Counted from the first letter of the stretch, positions 1-9,724 are shown. The stretch: 41,363 nucleotides of DNA from Leptolyngbya sp. DLM2.Bin27 (GCA_007694115.1 RECJ01000159.1:1-41363), one strand, 5' to 3'. The notes: generated by a model not told the origin, from the letters alone. Translations and numbers: made by a program.

Positions 1-683
1 CCGGCCCCAACGCCAGCGGCAAGAGCTGCTACCTGCGCCAGGTGGGGCTGATTCAGCTGATGGCCCAGATGGGGAGTTTCGTGCCGGCGAAAGCGGCAAG
101 GCTGGGGGTGTGCGATCGCATCTTCACCCGCGTCGGTGCCGTAGACGACCTCGCTAGCGGCCAGTCCACCTTCATGGTGGAGATGAACGAGACGGCGAAT
201 ATTCTCAACCACGCCACGCCCAGGTCGCTGGTGCTGCTCGACGAAATTGGCCGGGGCACCGCCACCTTCGACGGTCTCTCCATCGCCTGGGCCGTGGCCG
301 AGTACCTAGCGGTCGAGATCGAGGCCCGCACCATTTTCGCCACCCACTACCACGAGCTCAATGAGCTAGCGGCGCTGATCCCCAACGTGGCCAACTACCA
401 GGTCACAGTCAAAGAAATGCCCGATCAGATCATCTTTCTCCACCAGGTGCAGCCCGGCGGGGCCGACAAATCCTACGGCATTGAGGCCGGGCGGCTGGCG
501 GGGCTGCCGCCCTCGGTGATCCAGCGCGCTCGCGATGTGATGCGCGAAATCGAGCGCAACAGCACCATCGCCGTGGGCCTGCGGGGAGAAGTGCCCAAAT
601 CTACCAAACCCCGCCGTCGCGCCAGAGATATGGCCGCCCCCTACGACCCCTCTGAGCAGCTCGACCTATTTGGCAAGGCCTGA
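1..683 (+). CDS. mutS: DNA mismatch repair ATPase MutS, C-terminal part (5' end outside window)
   Basis: Only the last ~226 codons are present; the frame is open from the first base (codons start at base 3), so the gene begins upstream of the window. The fragment opens with the Walker A motif GPNASGKS, followed by the STFMVEM segment, Walker B with [11 protein letters not shown], and the FATHYHEL motif, which is the MutS-I ABC ATPase order. The tail ends in DLFGKA, close to the DLF motif found near the end of many MutS proteins. MutS binds mismatches and uses ATP to recruit downstream repair factors. The ATPase core looks intact. The gene converges on ftsH, with a shared hairpin terminator between them. 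Confidence 0.96.
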   Translation, partial: GPNASGKSCYLRQVGLIQLMAQMGSFVPAKAARLGVCDRIFTRVGAVDDLASGQSTFMVEMNETANILNHATPRSLVLLDEIGRGTATFDGLSIAWAVAEYLAVEIEARTIFATHYHELNELAALIPNVANYQVTVKEMPDQIIFLHQVQPGGADKSYGIEAGRLAGLPPSVIQRARDVMREIERNSTIAVGLRGEVPKSTKPRRRARDMAAPYDPSEQLDLFGKA

Positions 684-713
684 TTGGCTGAAGAACTAGC
701 CTGACCGAGGGCC

Positions 714-757
714 AAAACGTAAAAGGCCCGCCCCATGGGGCGAGCCTTTTACGTTTT
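714..757. terminator. Bidirectional intrinsic terminator between mutS and ftsH
   Basis: A long GC-rich inverted repeat whose arms start with AAAACGTAAAAGGC and end with GCCTTTTACGTTTT. It has an A-run on one side and a T-run on the other, so it can stop transcription from both directions. It sits exactly between the stop codons of the two convergent genes. Confidence 0.88.
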
Positions 758-769
758 GGTTGAGCAATC

Positions 770-2656
770 CTACAGCTGAGGCACGTATTGCTGCTTGTCG
801 GGCACCAGGGTGTACTCAGACACAATCCGACGCAGCTCATCGCCGTCGATGGTTTCACGCTCCACCAGCAGGTCAACCAGGCGGTCGATCAGCGCTCGGT
901 TATCGCGCATCAGGCGCTTGGCGTCTTCGTAGCATTTATCGACAATCAGCTTCACCTGACCATCAATGCCAGCCGACACCTCCTCAGAGTACTCCGAGCG
1001 AGACAGCCAGTCGCGCCCTAGGAACACCTCGCCCTGAGAGCTTTCGAGGGAAAGCGGACCCAGGTCAGACATGCCAAAGCGAGTCACCATCTGGCGGGCC
1101 ATGCCGCTGACCTGTTGCAGGTCGTTGCCCGCTCCGGTCGTGACCTCAGCGTCGCCAAAGATAATGTCTTCAGCCGCGCGACCGCCCAGCGCCCCGGTAA
1201 TGCGGGCCAGCAGCTGAGAGCGCGAAATCAGCATCTGCTCTTCGCTGGGGGTAAACCAGGTCAAGCCCTGGGCCTGACCACGGGGAATCAGCGTAACTTT
1301 TTGCACCGGGTCGTGATCTTTGACCAGGGTGCCGACAATGGCGTGGCCAATTTCGTGGTAGGCAATCAGTCGCTTGCTCTTGCTGTCGACTAGGGGAGTG
1401 CCCTCCATTCCGGCAATCACCCGGTCGACGGCGTCGTCGATTTCGCCCATGGTGATGGCATCTTTGCGGCGGCGGGCGGTGAGAATAGCTGCCTCATTGA
1501 GCAGGTTGGCCAGGTCAGCCCCGGTAAAGCCGGGGGTGCGGCGGGCAATCGTCTCCAGCGAAATATCCTCAGCCAGCTTTTTGTTGCGGGCGTGGACGCC
1601 GAGGATCTCGACTCTGCCTTTGATATCGGGCGGGTCAACCATCACCTGACGGTCGAAGCGGCCGGGCCGCAGCAGGGCCGAGTCGAGCACGTCGGCCCGG
1701 TTGGTGGCGGCAATAATAATGATGCCGGTGTTGCCCTCAAACCCGTCCATCTCGGTGAGCAGCTGGTTGAGGGTCTGCTCCCGCTCGTCGTTACCGCCGC
1801 CGATGCCAGCGCCGCGCTGACGACCCACCGCGTCAATCTCGTCAATAAAGATGATGCAGGGGGCGTTTTCTTTGGCCTTCTTAAACAGGTCGCGCACGCG
1901 GGACGCGCCCACGCCCACAAACATTTCTACAAACTCAGAGCCAGAGATGCTGAAGAAGGGTACCCCAGCTTCGCCTGCGATCGCCTTGGCCAACAGTGTC
2001 TTACCGGTACCGGGAGGGCCGACCAGCAGCACACCTTTAGGAATACGGGCTCCAATGGCGGTAAATCGCTCGGGCTTTTTCAAGAAGGTCACGACCTCCT
2101 CTAGCTCTTCTTTGGCTTCATCAATCCCGGCGACATCATCAAACATCATGCCGGTCTTGGCTTCCATCATGAAGCGGGCCTTAGACTTGCCAAAGTTCAT
2201 CGCCTGGCCAGGGCCACCCATCGAGCCGTTAGAGCGGCGGAACAAAAAGAACAAACCGCCAATCAGTAAAATCGGGAAGAGCAGATTGCCCAGGGCACCG
2301 ACCAAAGCGCCGTCGCTGCGGGGCGGGTGAGAGTCAAGGCTGATATTGGCATCGCGCAGACGGCTCACCAGATCGGGGGAGCTGCCCGGCAGATCGACCC
2401 GCCAGCGCATAACTCGGTTGTCTAGGTCGGGGTCAACCGCTTCGACAATGGCGGTTCTACCGCCGTCGTAGAGGTCAACCGCCGTCACTCGACCAGCATC
2501 GAGATAGTCGAGAAAGCGACCATAGGTGAGGCGGGTATTGGCCGCATTTCGACCCATGTCAGCAGGGGCCGACGAAAACGCCCCTTGCCACAAAAAGAAC
2601 CCTACTACCAGCAGTGGTAGGGTCCACAGTAAGGCTACTCGCCAGGAAAACTTCAT
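770..2656 (-). CDS. ftsH: ATP-dependent zinc metalloprotease FtsH (FtsH2 type)
   Basis: A 628-residue membrane-anchored AAA+ protease. Two hydrophobic segments (about residues 7-27 and 121-140) flank a lumenal/periplasmic domain. The AAA domain has Walker A GPPGTGKT (213-220), Walker B IIFIDEID (268-275) and the second region of homology around 313-336. The zinc site is HEIGH (434-438), with Ile where the cyanobacterial homologue I recall has Val. The N-terminus (MKFSWR...[14 protein letters not shown]) and overall sequence match Synechocystis Slr0228/FtsH2 as I remember it, the subunit that forms FtsH2/FtsH3 hexamers and degrades damaged photosystem II D1 protein. Start chosen by that N-terminal match; a GAGG lies about 9 bases upstream. 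It is monocistronic, ending in the hairpin shared with mutS. Confidence 0.96.
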   Translation of the reverse strand: MKFSWRVALLWTLPLLVVGFFLWQGAFSSAPADMGRNAANTRLTYGRFLDYLDAGRVTAVDLYDGGRTAIVEAVDPDLDNRVMRWRVDLPGSSPDLVSRLRDANISLDSHPPRSDGALVGALGNLLFPILLIGGLFFLFRRSNGSMGGPGQAMNFGKSKARFMMEAKTGMMFDDVAGIDEAKEELEEVVTFLKKPERFTAIGARIPKGVLLVGPPGTGKTLLAKAIAGEAGVPFFSISGSEFVEMFVGVGASRVRDLFKKAKENAPCIIFIDEIDAVGRQRGAGIGGGNDEREQTLNQLLTEMDGFEGNTGIIIIAATNRADVLDSALLRPGRFDRQVMVDPPDIKGRVEILGVHARNKKLAEDISLETIARRTPGFTGADLANLLNEAAILTARRRKDAITMGEIDDAVDRVIAGMEGTPLVDSKSKRLIAYHEIGHAIVGTLVKDHDPVQKVTLIPRGQAQGLTWFTPSEEQMLISRSQLLARITGALGGRAAEDIIFGDAEVTTGAGNDLQQVSGMARQMVTRFGMSDLGPLSLESSQGEVFLGRDWLSRSEYSEEVSAGIDGQVKLIVDKCYEDAKRLMRDNRALIDRLVDLLVERETIDGDELRRIVSEYTLVPDKQQYVPQL

Positions 2657-3044
2657 ACCAATGGCCTCTTCTGACTAACGTGCACAGTGTTAACGCGTAT
2701 TCAGTTAACGGGGGTTGACTAACGATTGGCCCTGCGTCCATCGTGCCTAAACTCTGATTTGACCAGATGAGTTGACCAGATCTGGCAGGGCTATATCCCA
2801 ACTTGAAAAAGAAATATGAGATAAATCTTTACTTAATGTAACGTAAGCACCGCAACTGGATCAAATCTTCCCCAAAAATGTGGCTAATCCAGAGGTTGTA
2901 ACCACAGTCTATCGCTTCCTGAAGGTGAGAGCGCTGAGCTGAGCCTGCCCTTGAGCCACGGGGCCGATTGACCAGGGCCGATTGACTAGGGCCGATTGAC
3001 TAGAGTAATGACAACCCCTGACCCTGGGCCCGGCAATTGCCCAC
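2657..3044. other. Intergenic region, ftsH promoter side
   Basis: 388 bases between the ftsH start and the gltX stop. No supported gene. It should hold the ftsH promoter on the minus strand. The only clear structure is a 14-bp tandem repeat at 2962-3003, described separately. Confidence 0.6.
2962..3003. repeat. Three tandem copies of a 14-bp unit
   Basis: The unit GGCCGATTGACTAG occurs three times back to back (2962-2975, 2976-2989, 2990-3003). The first copy has C instead of T at one position. It lies downstream of gltX and upstream of ftsH. The 14-bp period and position do not match a known element I can name. Confidence 0.9.
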
Positions 3045-4484
3045 CTATACCAACGCCAAGGCCTGCTTCAGGCGCGGCACATCAAACCCGCGCTGGCGCA
3101 AAATCAACCACGACTCCATCAGATCTGGCCCCTGGAGAGCACCCATCAGCGCAGCCCGCAGCGATTTCATCACCAGCCCTTTCTTCACGCCCTGGGCCTT
3201 TGTGACATCGTTCACCAGGGCTTTGAGGTCGTCGAGGGTGAGGGGGTTTTGTCCAGTGAGCCCGTCTAAAATTCCCTGGAGAACGGCAGGCACACCGTCG
3301 AGCTGCACCTGGGTCTGGGCATCCTCAGCAAAGGGCACGGTTTCGGTGACAAAGAAATGGCTCTGATCGACAACATCGCTCAGGCGGGTGAGACTGGGGC
3401 CAAGCAGGGCGATCAAGGGCAGCAGCCAGAGCTGATCGGCATCGCTGAGGGTGTGCCCCGCTGCCTCTAGGAAGGGTTGTGCCAAAACTAGTAGTTCAGC
3501 CGGATCCATTGTGTGGAGGTACTGGCTGTTGAGCCAGTCGAGCTTGTCCCAGTCAAACTTGGCCCCGGCTTTGTTGACGCGATCAAAGCTGAACTGCTGA
3601 GCGGCTTCGTCGAGGGTAAACTGCTCGGCGGCGTCGGGGGCCGACCAGCCCAGCAGGGTCATGTAGTTGACCAGGGCCGGGGCCACAAAGCCCAGCTGCT
3701 GAAAGTCAGAAATTGAGGTGACGCCGTCGCGCTTCGAGAGCTTTTGGCCACTCTGGTTGAGAATCAGCGGCGTGTGGGCAAAGGCGGGCACCGCCGCCCC
3801 CAGGGCTTCGTAGAGCAAGATTTGCTTGGCGGTGTTGGCAATGTGGTCTTCGCCGCGAATGACGTGGGTAATGGCCATATCAATGTCGTCGACCACCACC
3901 GCCAGATTATAGAGGGGCTGGCCGATGGTGCTGGCCGAGGAGGCGCGGGCCACCACCATGTCGCCGCCCAGATCGCTGGCCTGCCAGGTGACGGGGCCAC
4001 GCACCAGGTCATGCCAGGTGATGGTGCGGCTGTCGTCGATTTTGAAGCGAATTACCGCTGAGCGGCCCTCGGCCTCGTAGGCGGCCTGCTGGTCGGGGGT
4101 GAGATCGCGGTGGCGGTTGTCGTAGCGGGGGGCCTGGTTGTTGGCCTTTTGGGCCTCGCGCATGGCGTCGAGTTCTTCGGGGGTGTCGTAGGCGCGGTAG
4201 GCCAGACCTCTGTCTATCAAGGTTTGAATGGCCTGGCGGTAGAGGTCGAGCCGCTGCGACTGAAAGAAAGGACCTTCGTCCCATTCCAGGCCCAGCCACT
4301 TGAGGCCCGCAAGAATATTTTCGGTAAACTCAGGTTTGGATCGCTCTTCGTCAGTGTCTTCGATGCGGAGAATGAACTGGCCACCCTCGTGGCGGGCATA
4401 GAGCCAGTTGAAGACGGCGGTACGGGCGGTGCCAATGTGCAGAGTCCCGGTGGGGCTAGGGGCAAGGCGAACGCGAACGGTCAT
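3045..4484 (-). CDS. gltX: Glutamyl-tRNA synthetase
   Basis: 479 residues, the normal length for a bacterial class I GluRS. The signature [12 protein letters not shown] places the HIGH-type motif at 17-20 (HIGT), and KLSKR at 248-252 is the KMSKR loop. LRIEDTD (39-45) and the HVIRGEDH segment (207-214) are also typical. The enzyme charges tRNA-Glu; in cyanobacteria the same Glu-tRNA feeds chlorophyll and haem synthesis through glutamyl-tRNA reductase, and such enzymes are commonly non-discriminating (family knowledge, not visible here). The stop codon is followed by a ~390-base gap before ftsH, so co-transcription is uncertain. Confidence 0.97.
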   Translation of the reverse strand: MTVRVRLAPSPTGTLHIGTARTAVFNWLYARHEGGQFILRIEDTDEERSKPEFTENILAGLKWLGLEWDEGPFFQSQRLDLYRQAIQTLIDRGLAYRAYDTPEELDAMREAQKANNQAPRYDNRHRDLTPDQQAAYEAEGRSAVIRFKIDDSRTITWHDLVRGPVTWQASDLGGDMVVARASSASTIGQPLYNLAVVVDDIDMAITHVIRGEDHIANTAKQILLYEALGAAVPAFAHTPLILNQSGQKLSKRDGVTSISDFQQLGFVAPALVNYMTLLGWSAPDAAEQFTLDEAAQQFSFDRVNKAGAKFDWDKLDWLNSQYLHTMDPAELLVLAQPFLEAAGHTLSDADQLWLLPLIALLGPSLTRLSDVVDQSHFFVTETVPFAEDAQTQVQLDGVPAVLQGILDGLTGQNPLTLDDLKALVNDVTKAQGVKKGLVMKSLRAALMGALQGPDLMESWLILRQRGFDVPRLKQALALV

Positions 4485-4913
4485 GGGATTTCCTGCACTC
4501 TCGGGGAATGGAACAGTTTTCTATTCTAGGGGCTGGGGCGATGGCTCTCAAGGCAGCTCTTTGGCCATCGCCTGGGCGATCAACGACAGGAGAATGCTTT
4601 TACAGAAGGCTCCGCCGTCTCAAACAGGCACCACCGGCAACGGGGGCTGCACCAGGCCGACCAAAATGCCCATAATGCTCTCTAGCTGGTCAATATAGTA
4701 GTCTCGCTGGTCAACGTAGGCGGTTTGGTCGATTGGGCGTAGAACCTTCCACTGGTTGCCGGTAGTCACAGCCCCATCGATCTTTTTCGAGGGTGAAGTC
4801 TTGGTAAGGCACCGGCAGCTACCCCATGCAGGGGCTTCTGGACAAACTGTAGGAACTGCGTGGAGCGGCTGGGGCCGATTGTGCTGGCGTACCTCCCCAT
4901 CTCCCCATACTCC
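4485..4913. other. Intergenic region between gltX and the amidase gene
   Basis: 429 bases holding no intact gene. The part near gltX has a 9-bp inverted repeat (GGCGATGGC at 4537-4545 with GCCATCGCC at 4564-4572) in the likely gltX leader. The remainder contains a decayed minus-strand reading frame, listed separately. Confidence 0.6.
4620..4840 (-). pseudogene. Decayed protein-coding remnant, family not certain
   Basis: On the minus strand a frame ending at a TGA (4620-4622) stays open for more than 60 codons without a start. It reads protein-like, with residues TGNQWKVLRPIDQ followed by AYVDQRDYYIDQLESIMGIL. A second frame just upstream carries LPVPYQDFTLEKDRWG directly after a stop codon, and a third carries FLQFVQKPLHG. 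Joined by two frameshifts these look like one protein tail. The pattern W-K-x-L ... Y-x-D ... I-M-G-I-L recalls the C-terminus of small cyanobacterial hypothetical proteins, some annotated as restriction-endonuclease-like, but this is memory, not a search. Coding by chance is the alternative. Confidence 0.35.
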
Positions 4914-6677
4914 CTACTCCCCTACCGCCTGCCGCACCCACAGCTCTACGCCCTCCGCCAGGGTCTCGGCCAGTCGCACCTGCTCTTGCGGGTCGACAAT
5001 CCACTCAAACTCGTCGGGGTTGATCATAAAGCCCAGTTCTAGCAACACCGAGGGGGCGACATGGGGGCGGGTAAGGCCGAGGTTGTTCCAGAAAACACCG
5101 TAGGAGGGGCGATCTAGCTCGGCCACTAGGTAGTCGTGCAGAAACTGGGCCAGGCTGTGGGCCTGGGGATGAAACCAAAAGGCCCCGATGCCCGCTGTAT
5201 TCTCAGCGTCGCCAGCGTCGGGCAGGGCGTTGTAGTGGATGCTGAGGGCCAGGGTCGGTTCATCCTGGTTGATCTGGGTGGCGCGATCGTTGACGCCGAG
5301 GAAGCTGTCGTCGGTGCGGGTCATGATCACGCGGGCACCCCGCGCTTCCAGGGCCGTTTGCAGCAGCAGGGAGACATCGAGGTTGGGGGTTTTTTCGGGG
5401 GTGCCGTCGGGGCCGAGGGCACCGAGTTCGTCGCCGCCGTGGCCGGGGTCGATGAGAATGGTGGTGCCAGAGAGGGGGCGATCGCGCTGAACTGCGGGCG
5501 GCTGCCGCAGGGAGAGCACCAGGGTGGTGCCCTCGTAGCGCAGCTTGTAGCCCCACTGCTGAGGGGTTTTGAGGTTAATGCGGTATTCCACCTGATCGGG
5601 CAGCACGGGCGACCAGTCGAAGCGCTCGATCAGCCCGTCGTCGGTGACGAAGATGGTGTCGGTTTGGGGCACGGTGTTGTGCAGGGTGAGGATGAACCTA
5701 TCGGTATCCTGCCGCACGCTGACGGGTACGGGGACTTGCAGGGGAAAGTGGATTTCTGTCCAGCCGGGTACCTGGCGGGAGGTGACGCCGCGAATCTGCG
5801 ATCGCACCCCCGAGGCCCCCGCCACCGCCTGCGTTTCCGCCGCCCGAATCCAGCCGCCGTAGTCGAGGCGCAGCCAGTCACCCGCCCTGGCCGTCACCCG
5901 GGCGCGGCTGCCCTGGGGTAGCGGCGTCAGGCGCGAGTAGCTAGTGCTAGGGCCGGTGCGGGCCACCCCGGCGGGCACGGTGACTTCAACCACTTCCACA
6001 GCGCTGGGGTTGACAATGCTGATCGCCCCTGGGGCCTGGGCGGTGACGGTGGAGCCAGCCTGGGTGAGGCTGTAGGTGGGCTGGCCCAGGCTGCCCGGTG
6101 TCGCCGCCATAAAGCAGCTTTCGTAGGTGGTGGGGCCAGCAGCGGTGGGGCTGGTCTGGTCGATCAGCACTGCCGAGTTGGGGGGCAGGGTCTGGCTGAT
6201 CTGGGGCAGCAGGGCGTAGGTCTGCCCCGCCAGGGAGGCCGTCACCGTGGCGTTGGCGGGGGCAATGGCCCCCAAGCAGACCCAGTCGCCGGGGGCATGG
6301 GCCACATCCACCGCTGGGGCCAGGGATCCTTCGGCAAAGCCCAGGGTAGGGGGCAACTGCGGCCCTGGGGCTACCCGCGTCACGGTAAGGGAGAGGGTGT
6401 GATCGCCCTGGGTGAGGGTAAAGCGATTTTCGCCTAGCTCCAGCGGCAGTGAGGGGGCAAAGTGGCCGGCTGGGCTGCGCCCGGCAATCGGTTCGCCGTT
6501 GATCAGCACGGGCTGGCCCGCCGCCCCGGTGCCAATGAAAAAGATCTGCGCTGCCGTGGTCTGGTGGCCGTCGGGGGGATACACCACCTGCAAGGGGGAA
6601 TCGGCTCTAGCGATCGCAGCTACCGTCACCGTACTCAGACCCGCCAGCGCTGCCGCGCCCCAAACCCACTGCGCCAT
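4914..6677 (-). CDS. Secreted N-acetylmuramoyl-L-alanine amidase (Amidase_3) with SH3-like and AMIN-like regions
   Basis: 587 residues. An N-terminal signal peptide ends near AIARA (about residue 25), so the protein is exported. A beta-rich region leads to an SH3b-like module (about 228-282) and an AMIN-like segment (about 290-392). The C-terminal zinc amidase (about 403-583) has all expected residues: DPGHGG with His413, Glu428 in the TPEKTPN segment, His481 in SIHYNA, and catalytic Glu547 in LLELGF. AmiC-type enzymes cut the amide between peptide stem and muramic acid, and in filamentous cyanobacteria they act in septum splitting and cell-cell communication. The start is supported by the signal peptide and by three SD-like 12-bp repeats immediately upstream. 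Two LCP genes lie just upstream on the same strand. Confidence 0.9.
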   Translation of the reverse strand: MAQWVWGAAALAGLSTVTVAAIARADSPLQVVYPPDGHQTTAAQIFFIGTGAAGQPVLINGEPIAGRSPAGHFAPSLPLELGENRFTLTQGDHTLSLTVTRVAPGPQLPPTLGFAEGSLAPAVDVAHAPGDWVCLGAIAPANATVTASLAGQTYALLPQISQTLPPNSAVLIDQTSPTAAGPTTYESCFMAATPGSLGQPTYSLTQAGSTVTAQAPGAISIVNPSAVEVVEVTVPAGVARTGPSTSYSRLTPLPQGSRARVTARAGDWLRLDYGGWIRAAETQAVAGASGVRSQIRGVTSRQVPGWTEIHFPLQVPVPVSVRQDTDRFILTLHNTVPQTDTIFVTDDGLIERFDWSPVLPDQVEYRINLKTPQQWGYKLRYEGTTLVLSLRQPPAVQRDRPLSGTTILIDPGHGGDELGALGPDGTPEKTPNLDVSLLLQTALEARGARVIMTRTDDSFLGVNDRATQINQDEPTLALSIHYNALPDAGDAENTAGIGAFWFHPQAHSLAQFLHDYLVAELDRPSYGVFWNNLGLTRPHVAPSVLLELGFMINPDEFEWIVDPQEQVRLAETLAEGVELWVRQAVGE

Positions 6678-6680
6678 AGT

Positions 6681-6716
6681 TGTTTTACCTGCTGTTTTAC
6701 CTGCTGTTTTACCTGG
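6681..6716 (-). repeat. Three tandem 12-bp units carrying SD-like AGG, abutting the amidase start
   Basis: Read on the minus strand, CAGGTAAAACAG is repeated with the third copy ending CAGGTAAAACAA, four bases before the ATG at 6677. Each copy supplies an AGG that could pair with the 16S tail. Only the nearest copy is at normal ribosome-binding distance. Copy number could affect translation (inference). Confidence 0.8.
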
Positions 6717-6776
6717 TGCGATCGCTACTTCGCCAGTCTACGACCCTGGGTAACCTTCTCCAACCCTGAGCCCAAT

Positions 6777-6801
6777 GTAGGGGCGCAGCCCCTGCGCCCT
6801 C
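6777..6801. repeat. Short palindromic repeat of the GTAGGGG(C)GCAG type
   Basis: GGGCGCAG (6781-6788) pairs with CTGCGCCC (6792-6799) across a 3-base loop, preceded by TGTAG. There is no T-run, so it is a weak terminator at best for the LCP gene ending at 6853. It resembles dispersed palindromes common in cyanobacterial intergenic DNA. Confidence 0.55.
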
Positions 6802-6852
6802 AGAAGGAAGCAAAATTCTGCGGCATTTTGGTGGTCGAATCGGCCTGAATAT

Positions 6853-8274
6853 TTAGAGCGGCTCTCCCAGGCCATCCATCCAGTCTTCGCCCAGCTGAAT
6901 GGTGATGTCGGAGTTGAGGGCACCGGTGCTTTCCACTCGCACCTCACCCATACCCAAAAAGCGATGCACCAGTTCAGCCGTGGCCCCATCGCCCCGCTGG
7001 GCCACAATGCGGCTAATGGGCAGCGGTTGGTTCAGAGTTTTGTCAATGTAGATGTTGGCATAGCCGCTGTCGCGCAGAGTCCGGGTGAGGGCCTCTACCG
7101 CCACCGCGCTGCCAGTGCTGTCTTGAATGGCGATGCGCACGCGGCTAGGGCTGCTGCCGGCAGCAGCCCGCTGGGTGCCAAAGCCAAAGTACTGGTCAAC
7201 CAGGCTGGCAATCTCGCTGTGGTTGGGCAACCAGTAGCTGAGGGCAAAATCTTGATAGCTGCTGAAGTTGCCGGGCAACATCAGCATTTGCACATTAGAA
7301 CGATTGATTTGGGCACCGTAGCCCACCAGAGCCACCAGTTCCTCTACCGTTAAATTTGTGTCTACGTTGGACTGAATCACCGACAAAATTTGGGGCAACC
7401 GAGCAATGGTAGCCGGGTTGAGTGCCTGCTCCGTGAGGGCGCGCATAAACATCTGCTGGCGCTGCACCCGGCCAATGTCGCCTTGGGCATCATAGCGAAA
7501 CCGCAAAAACTGGAGCGCCTTGTTGCCATCGAGGGTTTGCTCGCCCGCCTTGAGATTGATGTAGAGGTGCTGGCTGTCGTCTTGGTAGCGCATATCGACG
7601 GGGACGTTGACGTTAACCCCGCCCAGGGCGTCGATCAGCTTCTCGACCCCCTGCACGTTGATGCGCACGTAGCGGTCGATGGCCACGCCCCCCAGCAGGT
7701 CGCTCACTGACTCTGCCGCCAGGGCCGGGCCGCCGTAGACATTGGCTTCATTTAGCTTGGTCAGGCGGCCCCGCACCCGAGTGCGAGTGTCGCGGGGCAG
7801 TGACAGCACCACCAGCTGCTCGGTCTGAGGGTTAAACCGCAGCAACAGCATTGAGTCTGACCGCCCCTCAAATGAGTCAACTAGGGCGTGGTGGCGCAAG
7901 CCCCTTAACTCAGGCGGCACCTCGTTGATATCAGAGGTGAGGACTTTAATGCCCAGCACCAAAATGTTGACCGGGCGCGTCAGTCGCGGCAGACGGAGAT
8001 TGCCGGTCGATGAAATCGGCGTCTCGTGGCTAAATACCTCTTCTTCTGCGGCACTGAGCGGCTGCTGTTGCAGTGGTGCCGACGAGAGCGACACCGCCAG
8101 CAGCCCTCCGGCTACCCCAGACACCCCGGCCACCGTCGCCAGGGCAAGGCCTACCCCCAGCATCCGAGACAGCCGCCGTCGCCCTGGGGGCGGGGTAGGG
8201 CGGCCCTGGGGCGATTCGTACCGCGTTCCCTTTGAGTGTGGCGGTTGCATCTTTGGCTGGTTACGCTGGGACAC
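6853..8274 (-). CDS. LytR-CpsA-Psr (LCP) family protein with LytR_C domain, copy 1
   Basis: 473 residues. A short cytoplasmic proline-rich tail is followed by one membrane anchor (about 39-61), then an extracytoplasmic LCP domain (about 98-300) with the characteristic segments SDSMLLLRFNP, LSLPRDTRTRV, KLNEAN and LRFRYDAQGDIGRVQRQQ, which carry the conserved Asp and Arg residues. A LytR_C domain closes the protein (about 375-470). LCP enzymes attach glycopolymers from lipid carriers to peptidoglycan; ConR of Anabaena is a cyanobacterial relative. The start is a GTG at 8274 (M-S-Q-R-N), with AAGG upstream. The same start context is found in the adjacent paralogue, 46 bases away, so the two probably form one transcription unit. 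Confidence 0.92.
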   Translation of the reverse strand: MSQRNQPKMQPPHSKGTRYESPQGRPTPPPGRRRLSRMLGVGLALATVAGVSGVAGGLLAVSLSSAPLQQQPLSAAEEEVFSHETPISSTGNLRLPRLTRPVNILVLGIKVLTSDINEVPPELRGLRHHALVDSFEGRSDSMLLLRFNPQTEQLVVLSLPRDTRTRVRGRLTKLNEANVYGGPALAAESVSDLLGGVAIDRYVRINVQGVEKLIDALGGVNVNVPVDMRYQDDSQHLYINLKAGEQTLDGNKALQFLRFRYDAQGDIGRVQRQQMFMRALTEQALNPATIARLPQILSVIQSNVDTNLTVEELVALVGYGAQINRSNVQMLMLPGNFSSYQDFALSYWLPNHSEIASLVDQYFGFGTQRAAAGSSPSRVRIAIQDSTGSAVAVEALTRTLRDSGYANIYIDKTLNQPLPISRIVAQRGDGATAELVHRFLGMGEVRVESTGALNSDITIQLGEDWMDGLGEPL

Positions 8275-8320
8275 TGGAGAACCTTAGACAGGAAGACAAA
8301 TCAGCAGGGGCAGCAGTAGG

Positions 8321-9724
8321 CTAAAGTGACTTTCCCAGCCCCTGGGCCCAGTCTTCGCCTAGCTGAATGGTGATATCGGAGCCTAAAGCACCGGTGCTCT
8401 CAACCCGCACCTCACCGATGCCCAAATAGCGGTGGACGATTTCGGCGGTGGCCCCGTCGCCTCGCTGGGCCACAATGCGACTGATGGGCAGTGGTTCGTT
8501 GAGAGAGCGATCGACAGAGACATTAGAGTAGCCGCTATCGCGTAGGGCTTTGGTCAGCGCCTGCACCGCCACCGGGTTATTGGTGCTGTCTTGAATGGCT
8601 ACCCGCACCCGGCTGGGGTTGCCAGTGGCGGCCACCCGCTGGGTGCCGAAGCCAAAGTACTGGTCGACCATGCGGTCAATCTCGCCGTAGTTGGGCAGCC
8701 AGTAGCTTAGGGAAAAGTCTTGGGGATTGCTAAAGGTGCCGGGCAGCATCAGCATTTGCACGTTAGCACGGTTGATCTGTGCCCCATAGCCCATCAAAGC
8801 CAGCAGTTCTTCGACCGATAAGTTGGTGTCAACGTTGGACTGAATCACAGAAAGAATTTTGGGCAGTCGGGTAATGGTTGCTGGGTTGAGAGTCTGCTCG
8901 GTGAGGGCGCGCATAAACATCTGCTGCCGCTGAATGCGGCCAATGTCGCCGTAGGCATCATAGCGAAACCGCAAAAACTGGAGGGCTTGATTGCCGTTGA
9001 GGGCTTGCTCACCGGCCTTGAGGTTGATGTAGAGGTGCTGACTGTCATCCTGATACCGCATATCTTGGGGCACGTTGACGGTGACTCCGCCCAGGGCGTC
9101 GATCAGCTTTTCGACCCCCTGCACATTGATGCGCACGTAGCGGTCAATCGCCACGCCCCCCAGCAGGTCGCTCGCCGACTCCGCCGCTAGGGCCGGGCCG
9201 CCGTCGCGGTTGGCCTCGTTGAGCTTGGTGAGGCGACCCCGCACATAGGTGCGGGTATCGCGGGGCAGCGAGAGTACCACCAGTTCTTGGGTTTGAGGGT
9301 TAAACCGCAGCAGCAGCATTGAGTCTGACAACCCGTCAAAGGAGTTGACCAGAGCGTGGTAGCCCAACCCTTGGAGTTCGGGGGGGACATTGCTGACATC
9401 AGAGGTGAGTACTTTAATGCCCAGCACCAAAATATTCACTGGCCGGGTCAGGCGCGGTAGCCGCAGATTGCCGCTAGAGGTGATGGCAGCAGCTTGGTTA
9501 AACACCCCGGCATCTTCAGTGCTCATCTGCTGCTGCTGTAGCGGCGCTGCCGACAGCGATACGGCCAGCAGTGCCCCAGCTACTCCAGAGACCCCGGCAA
9601 CCCCGGCCAGGGCAATGCCTAGACCCAGCAGGCGAGGCATGCGCCGCCTTGTTTTTGCCGATGGCTTTAGCGGTCGCCCCTGAGGTGAATCAGATGGAAG
9701 CGGTTGGGGGTTACGTTGAGACAC
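8321..9724 (-). CDS. LytR-CpsA-Psr (LCP) family protein with LytR_C domain, copy 2
   Basis: 467 residues and very similar along its whole length to the next gene downstream, so this is a tandem duplication. It has the same layout: membrane anchor, LCP domain with SDSMLLLRFNP, LSLPRDTRTYV and LRFRYDAYGDIGRIQRQQ, and a LytR_C end. An upstream ATG at 9805 would add 27 residues (MQLKILQVSH...), but the GTG at 9724 starts M-S-Q-R-N exactly like the paralogue and has GAGG six bases before it, so I prefer it. Predicted role is transfer of cell-wall or surface glycopolymers to peptidoglycan. The twin may differ in substrate or expression. Confidence 0.91.
   Translation of the reverse strand: MSQRNPQPLPSDSPQGRPLKPSAKTRRRMPRLLGLGIALAGVAGVSGVAGALLAVSLSAAPLQQQQMSTEDAGVFNQAAAITSSGNLRLPRLTRPVNILVLGIKVLTSDVSNVPPELQGLGYHALVNSFDGLSDSMLLLRFNPQTQELVVLSLPRDTRTYVRGRLTKLNEANRDGGPALAAESASDLLGGVAIDRYVRINVQGVEKLIDALGGVTVNVPQDMRYQDDSQHLYINLKAGEQALNGNQALQFLRFRYDAYGDIGRIQRQQMFMRALTEQTLNPATITRLPKILSVIQSNVDTNLSVEELLALMGYGAQINRANVQMLMLPGTFSNPQDFSLSYWLPNYGEIDRMVDQYFGFGTQRVAATGNPSRVRVAIQDSTNNPVAVQALTKALRDSGYSNVSVDRSLNEPLPISRIVAQRGDGATAEIVHRYLGIGEVRVESTGALGSDITIQLGEDWAQGLGKSL

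Noticed and set aside
770-2330. Several plus-strand frames opposite ftsH
   Set aside because: Shadows of a strongly conserved gene in GC-rich DNA.
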